Shown here piece after piece: positions 1 to 47,500 of a stretch of 64,000 nucleotides of DNA. Positions within the stretch are counted from its first letter, which is position 1. Each line of letters begins with the position of its first letter. This stretch comes from Lates calcarifer (taxonomy: Eukaryota > Chordata > Actinopteri > Centropomidae). Position numbers and translations under genes: made by a program. The notes under the pieces are model-generated. The model searched no databases and was not told the origin of the DNA. It worked only from the letters and a program-made list of their open reading frames with translations. The DNA is taken from assembly GCF_001640805.2 (NCBI RefSeq), contig NC_066850.1, forward strand, positions 7,054,556 to 7,118,555, given 5' to 3'.

Positions 1-1049
1 TTTAGCAGGAAAAATGAAATCTGCTTTACTCCTGTCATCTGCTCATTGGCTGCTCAAAATATGGTTCCATCTGGCCTGCTGTTTCTTCTTATTTGCATAT
101 GTGTGTGTAGGTGTGCACCTGCTATCGCAGCTTTGTAAATGTACAATTTAAGCCTTGCTATGACATCACAGATCGACAGCGCATATGCACAACAGCAGCA
201 TGAGTGTGCATATGTGCACGTGTTGTTGTGTTTGTATGTGTATGGGGAAGAGATGAGAGGAGAGGGAGAACGCTGATGTACTTAGGCTAGAGAGCCTCTC
301 GTCTGACGTTACATAAACAAGGAGTGACAGCCAGAGAAGAGGGGAGAGAAAGGTTGGCGGAGCGAGGGAGTGAGTCATGAAGAGGGCGATCAGAGAGGCT
401 CGGCAGTCAGGAGTTGATCAAAAAGAGGATCAAGTCAGAGTCATTGCGCAGTATAAGCTTTAACTTTATACGCATTGTGCAGAAAAAATGGGTTTCTAAA
501 TCTAATCTCTGGGAGAATACGATACACAGCTCAACTCTCTAGGCTATTTTCAAGCTGCTAGTGATGTTACAATTACCACTAATTATAGCAGTTGCATTAA
601 TGCAATGGTTACCATGGTCACCTCATGGTAAAAAGGTTCTGGGAAATTTGTGCAATCCACCGGTGACTGAGGCCTTACTGAGCCAGGAAAGGCTCCAACC
701 ACTTGCACCACTGTACAGGCATAAACAATGTAGAACGGATGGATAATTGTACTGGATTATAGTTGTAGTAGTTATACTGGTTGCAGCAGCAAAGTTGGAG
801 CATAAGTAATAATCATAGCACAAGTAACATTAGAAGAAAAGTGGTTACAGTTGCAGACATGGGTCAAGTCGAGTTAGTTTCATCCTGTAGAGCTCCTGGC
901 ATCTTGTGACTCAATTTGTTTACACCGCCATGTTAGCAGGAAAACCTGCAGCAAAAAGTGAATGGCGTCAGCACCGATATCAAGAAGTCAGAGTTCACTT
1001 CACACTTTAAATCTGCAGAAATTGAACAATATATGGCACAACTCAATAG

Positions 1050-1270
1050 ATTAGTAGTAGTAATGATAGACATAGTAGTAGTAGCAATGGCAGCAGCAGT
1101 GTAGTGCTAATAGCCGTAGTAGTGGTAGTAGTAATGGTAGTAATAGTAGGAAGAGTAGTACAATCAATAGTAGTAGCTGTAGTAGTAGTAGTAGTAGTCG
1201 TATAGCTGTAGACATATGATAAGTAGTAGTACAGAAGTAGTGAATATAGTAACAATAATAATAGACACAT
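1050..1270. repeat. imperfect TAG/GTA trinucleotide repeat region
   Basis: Many interrupted copies of AGT/TAG units occur over about 220 bases, mixed with CAG units near 1090. The antisense frame at 1043-1456 is rich in Leu/Thr/Tyr because of this repeat. Confidence 0.85.
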
Positions 1271-1568
1271 AACTACTGGTAGTCTTAGTGGTAGCAACTG
1301 AAATGGTGACAGCAGATATATAAGTAGGAGATCTGGGTGTACTTCCTCTAATATTGGTGGTGGTAATTCTAATACTAAATGAAGTGGTACACAGTTCATG
1401 GTATTGTTACTGTGAGCAGGTTTTGCTGTGATCTCATGTTGTGGTACACGGTGCATCAGTCAGTACTGTAGACTCATCTATCTGACTCTTTTCTGCTAGA
1501 GCAGCATGTGTCAGAGTCAAGTACTCACCTCATTAACTCGCTTTGTTCACAGTAATCCATCTTAATGT

Positions 1569-1571
<3 letters not shown>

Positions 1572-1611
<40 letters not shown>
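1572..1611. repeat. (GT)n microsatellite
   Basis: A pure GT tract of about 20 units, followed by degenerate TATGTG units to about 1625. Confidence 0.97.
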
Positions 1612-1622
<11 letters not shown>

Positions 1623-2233
1623 CATGCACCCCAGTGTTTCCTATGGTACAACACACAGAAAAGATCAGAAGCAAAAGGCAATGTCTTGACACCATCACAC
1701 ATGCTTTATGTATTAAGGGTTTTGAGATCAACACCATCATCTTTCTTTTGAACATGCTGCCCATAACCATCAATAGGCTGATAGTAACAGAGGCAAAGAT
1801 AATGTTTATCTTGAACCAGTGTAGATAAGTTTGGCATAAACCACATGAAAGCCAGTCCAAGTGTAAAAAAAGACTTTAATTTCAAAGTTCGATTATCATC
1901 CTGCTTTGTACCTCCGCAGAGCACCTCACATGAAAGGGAGGAAAAACTTTAAAACCTCCCAGCTCGTTTCCAAAGTCACCTTTCACTTCAAAACCTCATT
2001 TCACCTCCAAATTGCCCACGTTGTATTTATCCCCTCTGAACTCACTGGACGGGATATTTTGCTTTTTTAATTAAAGTCATTAAGCTGGGGTTGTCAGGTA
2101 ATAGGAGGATTTTCTGCTCCGAGGGATTGCATGTGTGTGCGGGCGTGTGTGTATGTGTGTGTGTGTGTATATGTCTTGTCAGCTGTGGCACAGAGAAGAT
2201 AGCTGGGCCCAGTGTTATCCCTGGTGTCCGTGA

Positions 2234-25111
<22,878 letters not shown>

Positions 25112-28100
25112 ATAAATAAATTAGTATTATTTCCCTAAAACACACACACTTCCATTAACTCTACCCCTTCTCTACCTATTTAACAGTACATAATGTACAT
25201 ATATACATAATGAAGAAAGAGCTATAATGAAATAAAATAAATCACACTTATATGCATATATTTAAGGAAAAAAAACTAAAGGAAAAATCAAGGTTTTAAA
25301 AGAGATAAGGAGAAATAAAGTGCATATATAAAGTTTTACTTGATTCCACATGTATTTTGAAATATTATGTAGTTTTAACAAATTTCTATAACTTTTTGTC
25401 AGTTTTAACTCTTGCTAGAGAAAAACTCACATATCGAGTTTCTGGATGGATTCCTTGTAGTTCCAGTATCGACCACCACCGACGACGACAACAGAAATAC
25501 GTGAATCCCTCAAACTTCTGCTTTTTTTGGAGGGAGGGGGGTAGGGGATTGCTCCAGTTATGGATGGACACGTTCCAAAGACCTTTCCGCTTCTGTTCGC
25601 TTTTATCATCCCAAAGCTCATGCCTAATGTGCTGTATGTGCGCGTGCGTGCATAGCTGACACTTAAAACGTGTGCCAAAATACATACGCCTCCACTAAAA
25701 CACTTGACTTCATTGCACTCGACTAAACGCTAGGGCTAGAAGAAAAGATGAAGATGAAATAAAAAAAAGAAAACAAAACTCCTCCTTTTGCTTTGAGAAA
25801 ATAGTCCTTTCACGCTTCTCCCTCAAGGAGCATAAAAAAAAGAATAACAAAACTGATATTTCATAAAAAGCTATCTCCCCATTTGCGCTGTTGCTGATTT
25901 ATTTATGTGACGGAGAGCCTCCTCTCTTCTTCTCTGCTCCCCTGGATAAAAAAAAAGAGAGAAAAAAACGACATCCTCCGATAAGCTGTGTTTGTCATCC
26001 ACTCCTCTGTTGTGTTGTGGCTCTCTATCATCAGAAAACACTCTCACTTCAGTTGTCACTCTCCATAGATCACTCCACAGTGAAAGATGACAGGAAACAA
26101 AGGCAACCAATCACGTGGATCGTTGCCAAACCAAAAAGCCAACCCCGGATGGTTCTGTTGATTTGTTGTTTGTCTTTTACTCTTCATATTTAATGTTGTT
26201 AACACTTCCCAGGAATTCTTGCCACACTTCTCTGCAGATGGAGGTAACGTTTTATGCGTATTTTAAAATCGTTTGAGCTGCTGAAACTGCTCTCTGACTT
26301 TTCTAAAAAAAACACGAGTCAGCATTCATGTGTAGTATATGTACAACGCGCTGTGCAGTCATCTGTTGTTTATGAAATGCTTCTTCACTTTTTCAGGAAA
26401 TCGCCACGAATTTCCATGAAGATGCTTCTGCTACAACTGTTAAATGTCAAGATCTGTGTTTATTTTAATTTGTGCAAAGCATATTCCACTTCTGTGTGTT
26501 TGTGTGTTTGGTCGGTGGATAAATGCAGGACTGAGTCCACCCACAAGACGTCCAGATGCTGTCTCTTTATGTCGGTACAACTCCCAGGTTTTGTTTCAGC
26601 TCCTTGTGACTGTTTTCTCTTCCCTCCTAACCTTTCAGTCTGACATTTTCAAAAAGGCAAAAACTACAGAGGCACACACACACACACATACACATACACA
26701 CAGCTTACATTGCAAATGCTGGCATAAATGGTATTGTTTGTGCTGTTGGCTAGCCTGCTTTAAATAAGAATGGGACAAAAAGAATGCATTATCTGATCTC
26801 TTTCTCTTTTCACCCAAGCCTAGATTGTAAATATCACATTCAAGCAGTGTCAGAAAGGACAAGCAAGCTACCTTTAGCCCCTTCAAAATGCTATTGCCCT
26901 GTCACGCATCCTTCATTCCGAAATAGGTCAGCGACTGCCCCAGCCTGAAAGCGTCCATCTTTTAAACATAAGCCCCATCAGGTACTGTGCGGAATGGATG
27001 TTCGGTTAACTCTGCTCCCATCTGACCCCCATCTGTCTGATTTGTTGATTTATAATCACAGAGCCACTGCAGGGAGGTCTCTATCTCATCTTTTCCGTCC
27101 TTTTCCACTCACGATTTCACCACAGTGGAAAGACAGAGGGTGAGGGGGAAAAAAAATCTGTTGTTCTGGCAGAGATGATGAGTGTGTGAGTGTGTGTCGT
27201 GTGTGTGTGTGTGTGCGTGCGTGACCTGTAACATCCTAATTTTCCAGTAAACAAATCCAACCTCTCTTCTGTTCATCCCAGTAATTGTTTTTATTATTAT
27301 TATATAACACAATAAGAAGAAGTAGTGCTTTCAAAATGAATGAGGAGCTATTATGATTATTGTCATATTTTTACTGGCTATAAACAAACTCTTGAAGGTT
27401 ACGTAATAAATTTTAGCACATGACATCATCATAAAAGTTCTACTATTATGGATTTTACTTTGATGGATGATGATTGTATGATTCTTCATTTATTTCTTTA
27501 AATCAACTCTCAGATATAATGTTATTCTTTTCTCATGCATGACATCAGTTTGAGGCCTATTGAGCTCTGATTCCCAAGAGACTTGAAATTTTTTGTGCAT
27601 GACTGAATTTGCTGTGAGCACATTAGTCAGAGGTGAGGATGACGAAATAATGAAATGAAAATGTTTATTTATGATAGCAAACACCCCTTAAAAAAGAAAA
27701 TGGATATGTTTCTGTACCTCATAGTGGCAAATTAGACAAACCGTGGCCATTTTTGTTCCCCTGTCTTTCACTACCCTTTGTATGACTGCACAGTTTTTCC
27801 TACTTGAACAATGTGTTTAAGCATTTCGGGAGGTAGACATGCTGTGTGTGCAATAACCAGACATATGATGCACACTGAAAAATCACAGGTTTATATGTGA
27901 AAGGAAACCAATGTAGCATTTCTGGAGTGCAGCATATGATGTGGAAACGCAGTAGTGGCTAACTTTCATGAAGAAACTGATTTTTTAAAAAAGGGCTCTG
28001 CCATACCAGTGCACTGCTTCATGAATGACACGTGAATCTTGTCTGGCTCTTCAACACTGTTTGCTCATACTAGTTTAAAAAGAATTAACAAAAAAGTGCA

Positions 28101-29414
28101 CATATTTAGGAATGGACAGGTGGAAACTGAGTGTAACAGATACGATCCATCACTTCCCTCAGTTGACTTTGAATCCCTCTCTGTCTTTGCAGTATATCAA
28201 CATGCTATTAAAGATGATTTAAGTCTATTCACCACAATGGCTTGCTTTGGTTCTTGCATTAGTTTCAGTTCTATGATCTATATTAAAGTTATTATCAGTC
28301 AATATTGTTATGAGATAAGTGAAGATTCTGTTCATTCTTAAATGTCATGTTGCACAGTGCTGGTTATACGTTACAACATGAACCCAGATTCTTATCAGGG
28401 AATAACTTTCTTGACAATACACTACTGCAAATACATGCTGCATAATCTTGATGGAGAATGGAGTTACCAGATGCATTATTTACCTATATCTGATTTTATT
28501 GACATACATACACATGTCATTTTACATATTCTCTAAACTGACACAAGTGAGACTTTTGCACTTGTTCACCATCCAATGTATGAAAAACACTTACTTAAAA
28601 AACACATAATTTACTTTATATAGTGATACAATTATATTTACAGTTTTCTATTATTTGAATTAAACAAGCCACCATGACGGCTAATACTGGAGATTATACA
28701 ACATCATTTAAAACTTAAAAGTATCTTAAAACTTAAAGCTGAGTTAATTCTGAAACAGTCTATGTTAATTAGCCTGTACAACCTTCATCACATCTATATT
28801 ATATTTACAGATGTTTATTGTTTGTTTTCATCTCTGTAGGTCTGGCTCAGCAAAGGCAACAAATATAGCAGTGTGGTTCACAGACGTTTTTAATGGTAAA
28901 TGTGATATTTACTTTATCACAGTGGATGGCTGGTTGGTGCTGCTGCTTCACCTTGAGCAAACAATCTTTGATGCGTTACAATTTGATGCTTAAAGTCAAG
29001 TTTTACAAGATTGTGTAATTTCTCTGTACAACAACATTCATTACATTTGTGGCAAGCTTATAAACAATGATTGATTTTGATGAGCGGTGGAGAAAATTTT
29101 ACAAGTAGGGTGAAGATATATGGTCATAATGTAGTATGCTGTACGTACGCAGGTGCATTGCTGATCTATAGCATTCAGTTTGTGGTCAGAGATTTTACTG
29201 CAAAAGGAAATTTATATTTATCAAAAGGGCCTCCTCGTCCTCTTGTTTTGTTTGCCTTATTTTTTGGCCCAACTTTAAAATGGAGGAAAATACTCTAGTA
29301 AAATACTGTACAACACTCCATCTGCTCAATTGTCAAATTTCAGTGTCGGCCACAGTAAGTCCTGGCAGATGGGGGAAAATGGCAGTCAGCTTATTTCTAC
29401 CTGAGCAATCCTGG
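25112..29414. other. iqsec3 3' UTR and convergent intergenic region
   Basis: This lies between the iqsec3 stop (+) and the transporter stop (-), so it must hold both 3' UTRs. Candidate AATAAA signals on the + strand include 25231-25236, 25236-25241 and 25314-25319. A CA tract occurs at about 26671-26702 and a GT/GTGC tract at 27180-27225. No coding sequence was recognised, and I could not place the transporter's polyadenylation site. Confidence 0.6.
25231..25319 (+). promoter_or_regulatory. iqsec3: candidate iqsec3 polyadenylation signals
   Basis: Overlapping AATAAA hexamers at 25231 and 25236 and another at 25314 lie 120-210 bases after the stop codon. The 3' end actually used cannot be decided from sequence alone, and a longer 3' UTR is possible. 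Confidence 0.35.
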
Positions 29415-39300
<9,886 letters not shown>

Positions 39301-41400
39301 GGTGGGAACACTACAGACCTAGTCGGGGCCAGAAAATCACTCAGTCCTCACAGCCTGTAATAGTTAATGTCTCTGTTCCTGTCCGACAAAGTCTCTCTCA
39401 CTTCGTCTGGTTCTTGGCTGGACTGGACAGGGCGATGTAGTGACACTGAAAGAGGAAGATTTAACACAACAATTATCTATAGGCAATATTTAAAGCTTTT
39501 GTTATGTTTTACAGATTTGTAGTGAAGGAAAATACAACTCAAATTACAATTTATTGACATTGAGGCATTTTTATGACCTTTTACAGCCTTTTTATGAACT
39601 TGGGCAACTGGCTCCCAAAACTAAAGCTGCCGATTGCCTCATAAATCTGTGAGAAAATATAAAAAGCAAGAGTTCCTGCACAGGCAAATATGAGTTAGGA
39701 AGAATGATGAAGGTGCACCAAACAGGAGACATTTTCTGTTTTAAAAGGTGATGACGGGATACTGAAGGATCCAGGCTGACCCCTTCATTAGTAAGACCTT
39801 TCTTTGATGTACCTTCAAATCTGGATTCAGAGCAGGTTTACAATAGGAAACCATAAAACCGAGGACCTTGAAACTGTTGGAAAAAAATAAAAAAATAAAA
39901 TGCTGTGTTGTAATAATGGTTGAAAATAGTACTTTTCCAGCCAGTATTGGGCCATTAGTAAACATTTCATTTACATGAATATTACATACAATAGTTTTGA
40001 TTTGATTTAAGGTGGTCTATGTGGGAATGCCAGCTGAATCCACAAAAATAGCACAGAGCATGTACCATTGGCCTGATATGAGCGGGCAGGTGGCGCCATC
40101 CAGGTCATCCTAGAGAACATGGCATCCTAATCACTACTGACACACCTCCTGCTGCATCCTTCCTTCCAGTCCACCACAGTCAAGTTCATGGTGAGTCATC
40201 AAAATACCAAAAGAAAAGAAAAAAAATGCAAGGTACCACTGAAATTTAACCACGTGATGTCCACAAAAGACTGCAGAATAGAATCAGCCTCGGAGCAAGA
40301 GTGGACCGCTAGTTTTAATGTAAGATATAAAGTAATTATTAAATTTTCGAGTCTCTGTGGACAAACTTCATGCCAGGGTGGCATCACATGGTCAGGAAGT
40401 TGGTGCAATGGGAGGAAGTTGTCCATGTTTGCATCGATTGACCCACAACTTGTCCAGATCGTGTCACGTCATTGCTCGAGGTGAAATACAAACATTTTCA
40501 TGATACATTCCTGAAAGACCAACTCAAACCTGACATTCTATGGAAATTTTACTGCTTAGTTTCTCGCACAAAACAGCAGGTTCACACTGAGCCTTCTCAT
40601 TACAATATTCTTCCTTACATCCTTAATCGTCAACCATGTTACACCGATGAAAAAAAACCAAGCTGTAATCAATAATTGTTTTTTCTTTGCTTTTTCTGTC
40701 TGATTCACTGTGCTCACTGTGCTTTTCAAAGTATTCAAATGTATAATAATGTTTATTGCAATTTCTCCTGATGAAAGCCTTTGTACCATTTAATAAATGC
40801 ATCATTTATGCCCTCTACCCTTTGATGCTGTTGATAAAAAGAAGAATTGGCTATGCAATAGACACACGATCCAAGTTAGAAATTAGAAGTAGTCAGACTG
40901 ATCATTTTAAAACTGACTGTGATATTTAGTACAATTAATATTGATCAAACAGATTCTCTCCTGTTGTATGCTGTCTTCAATTGTGTATCGTACTATGAAA
41001 AGATTGTTGTCTAGGTGAGTACATGTATCTGTCTTAAAAAGAAAACCAATAATATGAAATATATCAGAGATTCCCTTTGAGGATGCCATCCTTAGATTCA
41101 AAGTGACTCATGCTGTTTTGACAATCTAGGCTTTTTGGGAAAGTTTTGTCTCACTCAACAGTTGCAATACTAACTATTAATAAAGACTTCAGCCGGGTAA
41201 TGAATTCAGATTGAGTAGTTTGAATTTTTATGGTCTTTGGCCAGTCTTCGTCAACCAAAGCTCTCAGTTTGTGGACACACTCTGACAAAATTCAACTTAA
41301 TGCTTGAATAAATGATAGACAGTTCAAAGCAAAGGAAGGAGGAGGGTGAACAAGGTGCATCCTTACCTGACAGATTTCCCAGTCTCTCTTCAGGTCATCA
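39301..41400 (-). promoter_or_regulatory. slc6a1l: probable 5' UTR of the slc6a1-like gene and its first intron
   Basis: Upstream of the start codon, an acceptor with a good pyrimidine tract (reading CTTCCTCTTTCAG) ends at 39446, so the coding exon probably starts at 39445. A strong donor (CTGTCAG then GTAAGG) sits at 41366/41367, and a non-coding first exon may extend up from 41367. Both sites match consensus, but without transcript data the pairing is only a suggestion. Confidence 0.4.
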
Positions 41401-42369
41401 GCTTCAGTTCACCATACCAACATCACAAGAGTCCTGAAATTTCAATTTAACATCCAAGGGGGGAAAAAATATCTTCTTGCATCAGCTGTGAAAAGCTTAA
41501 AGCCGACTCTCCGGGCCCCAGAGGAAGCTACAGTGTTCCTGCTGCCCCAAAAGCTCTTTTTGATTTTGCAACTCTTTCCTGTACACTGTATTTTGGAGGA
41601 CCTGTGGCTGTTCCTGTAGCTGGTATCGAGTGGTTGATAATAAAGTTCGACCTGTTTGTCTGCTTTGATTACTGCTCAGTTCTGACTGGTGAGGCCCAGA
41701 GGCCATGGGGGATACAGTATGTCAATCGCCCAATTCTGGTGGGGGAACTCTAGCAGCAGCAGCAGTGCGTGTGTGTGTGTGTGTGCATTGCACATATGTG
41801 TTTGTTTGAGAAGGCTGAGGTCAGCTCTCGCCAGCACCGTTGCCATGGTATTTCCCAACAGAGAAGGGCCTGATCAATGAAAGAGCTCATGGAGTTTTGG
41901 AAAATGAAACGAGCAGTGACTGCTGGCAAGGACCCTGGAAATGTATGACCACAAATGTGGTCATGCCAGTATCAGACTCAGACAAAATCAGCACATAAAG
42001 TGACCTAATATTCATCCTCAGTGTCCTTGCTCAAGTGACTGGAGGGAAATACAGGACAGATCAAAGTGAAAGAAATAAATAATTATCATTTCTCTGTCAA
42101 ACTTCAAAGATTATGATGTAGAGAGCCTGCTGTTGTGTGCCACTCTACTGTATCTGTATCTGCCCCCTAAAATGTCCCTTAAATGTCAATTAATTCAGCT
42201 CTCTTTAAGCAATTAGGTGCCAAGCAGCCCCAGTTGGTGCCTCTTGGCCATTTAATTTTCCTTTATTTCCTAAGAGTTTTTCTAATGGAGACTAGAAAGT
42301 CATTGTGTACAGGCATGAAATAGTACCTGACCTCTGTACCTGGTTTTGTGTAGATTTGGCAAACAAGAT

Positions 42370-42450
42370 GCTAAACATGTTAGCCATTTCCACCTGCTTC
42401 CAGTTTTTGTACTAAGCTAAGCTAACCAGATCCTGGTTCACTGTATTCAC
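42370..42450 (+). repeat. dispersed repeat, family B (fragment)
   Basis: The stretch contains CACCTGCTTCCAGTTTTTG and ACTAAGCTAAGCTAACCAG, matching the core of the better preserved copy at 59150-59320. Confidence 0.55.
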
Positions 42451-44129
42451 TAAAGTTAAATCATGTTCATTTCAAATACTTAAATTTTTTTACAGTATAA
42501 AGCAACATCTATTGCTACGTTTGCTAACATTAGCATCATAAGCTACTGGTGATTTGGTAATTGTTGAATCCAGACACCATGCATCTTGTGTCCTGACATA
42601 CAAAATGTTACACCCACAGTGGATACAGTGGCGTTATCTATGTTGTCTTTTTAATTACTCTTGTGACAGTAAAACAGTGCCTTCATTAATATTAATGGAG
42701 TTAGATATGAGACACAAAGCCCTTGTGTTTCTCATGGCAGGTCAGCTCCTAACATTAATATCTGCCTCAAATATTCTATCACCAGCCAATTAGAAAGACT
42801 AATGAACATTCCCACAATGCCCTGGCAGCACTGTACATAATGTCCTTTGGTTTACTGATGGGTGGGACAGTTGGTAGATATGGGATTTCGAAAGTGAGAG
42901 ATTAAATCATATTAGAAGCTTAATTACACCCATAGCGAGTCATTCATATCAAGAGCAGATTCACTTTAATCTCTGGTGAGGTTTATTGTCCATGTGGACC
43001 CAAATGATGATAGCTGGCTGGATTGGAGTTGTCAAAGCTGGTTTTCATCAATCTGTTTACAGCCTCCTCCCGATCAATGCAGCCTGATTATGATTCCAGA
43101 GCGTCCATGGCCAGGAATAATAGGGAGCAATTATGTAGGTGACAGAGGCAGAATGACCGAGGTAGAATGTCATAAAAGCAAAAGTTAAGTTTGCAAAAGT
43201 TATGCAAAATTTGGTTGGCTTGTCCGAGCCTTTTTCCTGTCTTAAAATATAAACTAGCATATGTGATATGGATAGTAGAGAATGAGCAAAAATAGAGGAA
43301 AACTCAGATTAAAAAATGGAAGATGGTAATATTTCATGCTCTGTCCAAAGATCCTTTTTAGCAGCAATAAATTCCTGCAGTAATTCTTGTTGGTTTTCCA
43401 AAACATGGTGAGAATTTAAGATCTTCTTTGTTGCTGATTTAAGTCCCCCACAGGTTTACAAATTATTCAAGGTTTTGAGAGCAAAGTGTGAAATAATATC
43501 TTATTTTCTTTACTTTGTAACAGCAGCTTAACTTGGTATGGATACTTCTGAGATTTGCTGAGTCTGCATGCTCAGAGATAAACTTTAGCAGCGCAGTCAT
43601 TTGTATGCATGAGCTCTGGTCCTGTCACTGCGTAATGAGTGCCTGTAGCAACAACAAAATAATTTCTCAAAAAGCAGAGTAATGGCTCATGTTTACAGTC
43701 AATCATGTGTTTAATCTTTAAAATGTTAAACTCTGTAAATGATCCGTATTTCTTTAGACTAATGCCTCTGTGTCTACATTGCTCTACGTTTGTGTTGTTG
43801 ACAGATAAGGTGAGTTTATTCCATTTTAATGTTTATCTTGATGTTGCTGTGAGTTAATATTGTGCCTTGTTTGGCAGGCACCCTGTTGCCACTGTGGAAG
43901 ACTGTGCATATTTGATGCATTACATTAGTTCAAGAGCTGAGCTGCATTATGATACAGAATAAATGACTCAGCAAATGTTTAACTGCAGAAAAACTAACTA
44001 GAAAAACAAAACAGTGGTTAGCAGCATATCTATTGCATTGCTGAAAAAGCTGAATAATAATTCAATTAACCTTTTAATCGACATACAGAATATATTGTGT
44101 GCACTTTTAATTTTTTTTGTATTTTTAGC

Positions 44130-44590
44130 CCTTCTTTAGCTTTGCAACTATTGGATAGATTGCCATTAAATTTTGGTCAGATTTTCATGATTCCCAGGGG
44201 ATGAACCATAATGATGTTGGTGATCCCCTGACTATTCATTCAGAAACAGCAGCAGGTAGAAGTTTATACTTGTCTACTGAAATATCTCAGCATCTTAATA
44301 TCAACTGGATGGATTGGTACAGAGATTTGTACTGACATTCATGGTGCCCAGAGGATAAGACGTAATAATTTCCAATAATGAATAATGTCCAAAACCTTGG
44401 TTTATGACCACACCACACACAGTATTTCATTTGTTAGTTTGGAAGATGCTTTTGTCAGCCTCAACTATTTTTTTGTGTTTTGTGCCAATTATCAAATGCA
44501 TGCTAGTGTGCTAAACTAAGATGGTGAACATAGTAAACATTATTCCTGCTAAACATCAGCATGTTAGCATTGTCAGTGTGACCACAGCCA
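44130..44590 (-). repeat. degraded dispersed repeat, family A (reverse copy)
   Basis: Reading on the - strand, the stretch gives the family A modules. The + strand shows CTATTGGATAGATTGCCATT, CCCAGGGGATGAACCATAAT, TTGGTGATCCCCTGACTATT and CATCAGCATGTTAGCATTG. Confidence 0.65.
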
Positions 44591-47500
44591 CGTTCATAAT
44601 TAAATTATGAGATTTAGCAGATAGTACTATAATGAAGAAGCATGATTTTCAAGCCTCACACATCTGAAACAACCATCAGTCAGTGTTATTATGCTTTGTT
44701 CAAATTACACTTAATTAGAGTGGCTATTAATGGTGTTTTTTTCCATCAGGTTGCTTGCTAGGCAGCATGACACTGAGGAAGTGCAGAAACAGGTGTTAGA
44801 CCTGTTTCTGTTTTGTTTTCTTGGGAACGTGGGAATCTTTCCTGTCATTACCTTTGTTCCTCCATGATGTGAATGCAGCATTAGCATGCTGACATTGTTG
44901 AAATAACATGGCTCACATGGCTGTAGACTCAACATAGTATAGCATAGGAGTAATAAATTAAACTATCAAGTCAATACATTATAAAGGCAGTAGATTTGCA
45001 TTTGCATTTTTAATTCAGGTCACTCATTTGAAAAATGTTCTGCTATAAACTAAACCAAACTAAATAACAGAAAATGGGAAATAATTTGGAACTAAAACCT
45101 GCTGTCTTTGAGACCTCCTTGTGAGCTTCCTTTAATTCACAGCACGTGTCGTGGTCTGTGAATCAATGCGGAGGTTAAAAAGCTAGGAACACCCAGGGGC
45201 GATTGGCATGCATAGGTAGGAGGCTAATATTACCAACTTTTTTTGTCCAGTAATGCAGTAGGACAATGCACGCCACATAAATTCCCACAGGTTAAAGACA
45301 AACGTGGGGCATGGCGTACATCAGAGAGAGCATGATTGTGCTAATGATAGAGTAAAAAAAAAAAAAGAGGGATGATGACGGAGGAAGGGGCAGAGAAAAT
45401 CACTGCAAAGAATGGAGGGGTGGAGTGGGGTATAGATATGAGTTGGGAGGCAGAATGAAAAGATAGTGAGATAAAAATGGCAAAAGTTGATATGTCACAG
45501 TAGTGCCTGGGTAGATAAGAAGGGAATGAGATGAAAAGATACATGGAAACGGGAAAATGACTGTAAGAAACCGAGGAAGATTGTTTCATCAATGGAGATA
45601 GAAGAAGAGAGAGAACATCAGATAAAAAAAGTGACAGAGGGCATTTAAATGTCTCCATTTACAGTTTGCCTGATGCATGAATCCGTTAGAGTTTCATTGG
45701 TGTCACTGCAGAATGTGTTATTCCACCCTGGAGATCCATCAACAGCCTCATTCTCCATCTCATTCCGCTCTCCTCCCATTACCCCTGAGTCATGTTTTAT
45801 CATTGCAAGTGTCTCAAATCCTTGTGACCTTGTTATATGCAAAGTCATTGCCCTTTATGTGCCCCAAAGTAAATTACATCAAGGTATTGTCACCATAAAA
45901 GCCCTGAAGAAGCAATCAGGCAGAAATAAAACCTACTTAATGTGGAACTTTTTGCACTCTGTTACTGTGATGCATTCAGTGTTGCCTTCATCCTGGTGAT
46001 TTTGATCAAATGGTCGACTGCACAATAAGGTCGGACATTTTTCTTTTTCTCACCTCTGGTGCCCTTTTGGAATTTTTGCTAAGCGCAGCAAACAATCAGA
46101 GGCTTCATTAACCACTGATGAAGACATATGGGCAGGTACCGACAGCTGTGAATGCAACACTGAGTGATGCATGCCCTGCCGACAATGTCAGTCCCAGACA
46201 TGTATTCCGTACGAAATGCTCCAGATAAAAATAAGCTTCTAATCAACTATTTTGAATAAATAAACACAAATAGAGACTTAAGTGTACTGAATTATGTAGT
46301 TCACAGTGGATCCTGCAGGTTATTGACCACTGAAAGATTCTCGTAGTCTTTCATGAAAAGCTAGGAACAGGGGTAATTTCCTAAAAATGGATCAATGACC
46401 TCTGCCTAAAGATGCTTTTTGGAAAGGGGCTGAGGACCAGACTTGCTGCCAGTCTGGTCCTTTAAGAGGGGACAGTAATATCAACATTGTAAGACTTTCC
46501 CTGGCTGCAGGAATTGACAGCACGAAAGACAGTCCACCAGTCAAAACTCTTATTTCTAGAGTTACTCGAAATCATGAGATGTGATCAAGTCTTGCTGTTT
46601 TAGTCAGTTAATATCAAATAGAGGGTGTTCTAAATGACTAAGTAGCCATGGGCCAAACAGAAACAATCTGCTTTTTGAATTAGGGAAAATATACAGGGAA
46701 AAGTATGGAGACGTCATTTATCAAAATTTTTCATGGTTCAGTCTGCTCCTCTTTCTTTGTTTTCGTGCGTACATCAGATAGCTGAAGCTTTGAAACAAGG
46801 TGACTTGAAGGTTGGTCAAAGGAGGCAAAAGACATTGCGTGAGTTGTAAGTTAGAATATGTTTATCTTACTTAACTTAAAGGAAAAAAAAAAACATAAAT
46901 CAAGTCAAACGTGACCAAAACCACTGACAGGGGTGAACAGTGGAAGACAGACTGTTTGCAACCAGCTCATATAGAGTTGTGTGGCAGAGGGTCCAGGTGA
47001 GCTCAATCACCCTAACGAATACTCCACCAAGGCTCTTTGCATAGGGGAACCTGTCAAGAGGATTGATGCAGCTTAAATGAAAACATGTCAAATAACATAC
47101 AAGTAATACAATAAGAAAAAAACGTGACTGGAAATGAACAAACTTGAACTTTTAACTTTACACCAACCACTTGTAGATTTACACTCTGTAATTTTCCTCC
47201 CACATTTAACATAATCGAAGAAATGTCCCTCTAGTCTTGAGAAATATCTTCTCGGACCTTTTACAGGCCCATTTTTCATATCTTCACTTAGTCTCCAGCA
47301 GTGTTGGCATTGCTCCTGTTCCTTTCACTTTTCACTTTTATGAGGCCAGAATGAGGAAAGGGAATACAAAGGCAGAGTATCATTTTGGGGGGTGGGGAGG
47401 GTGGGGGGCTCATTAGTGAAGTGAACTAATGGTGCAGCAGAATTAACTTTGCTCAGATACACCAGGTGATTTCAAATCCAAGCCCAAACGCTGAGTGGTT

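Noticed and set aside
1043..1456. A 137-codon antisense frame rich in Leu, Thr and Tyr.
   Set aside because: The composition is produced by an imperfect TAG/GTA trinucleotide repeat rather than by coding constraint.
46900..47091. An antisense frame containing RFPYAKSLGGVF, resembling the SLC6 TM1 motif RFPYxxxxGGG, located between two SLC6 genes.
   Set aside because: Similarity is limited to RFPY and GG, the residues before it do not match GLGNVW, no donor follows at the expected place and no other SLC6 exon lies nearby. A relic exon is possible but unsupported.
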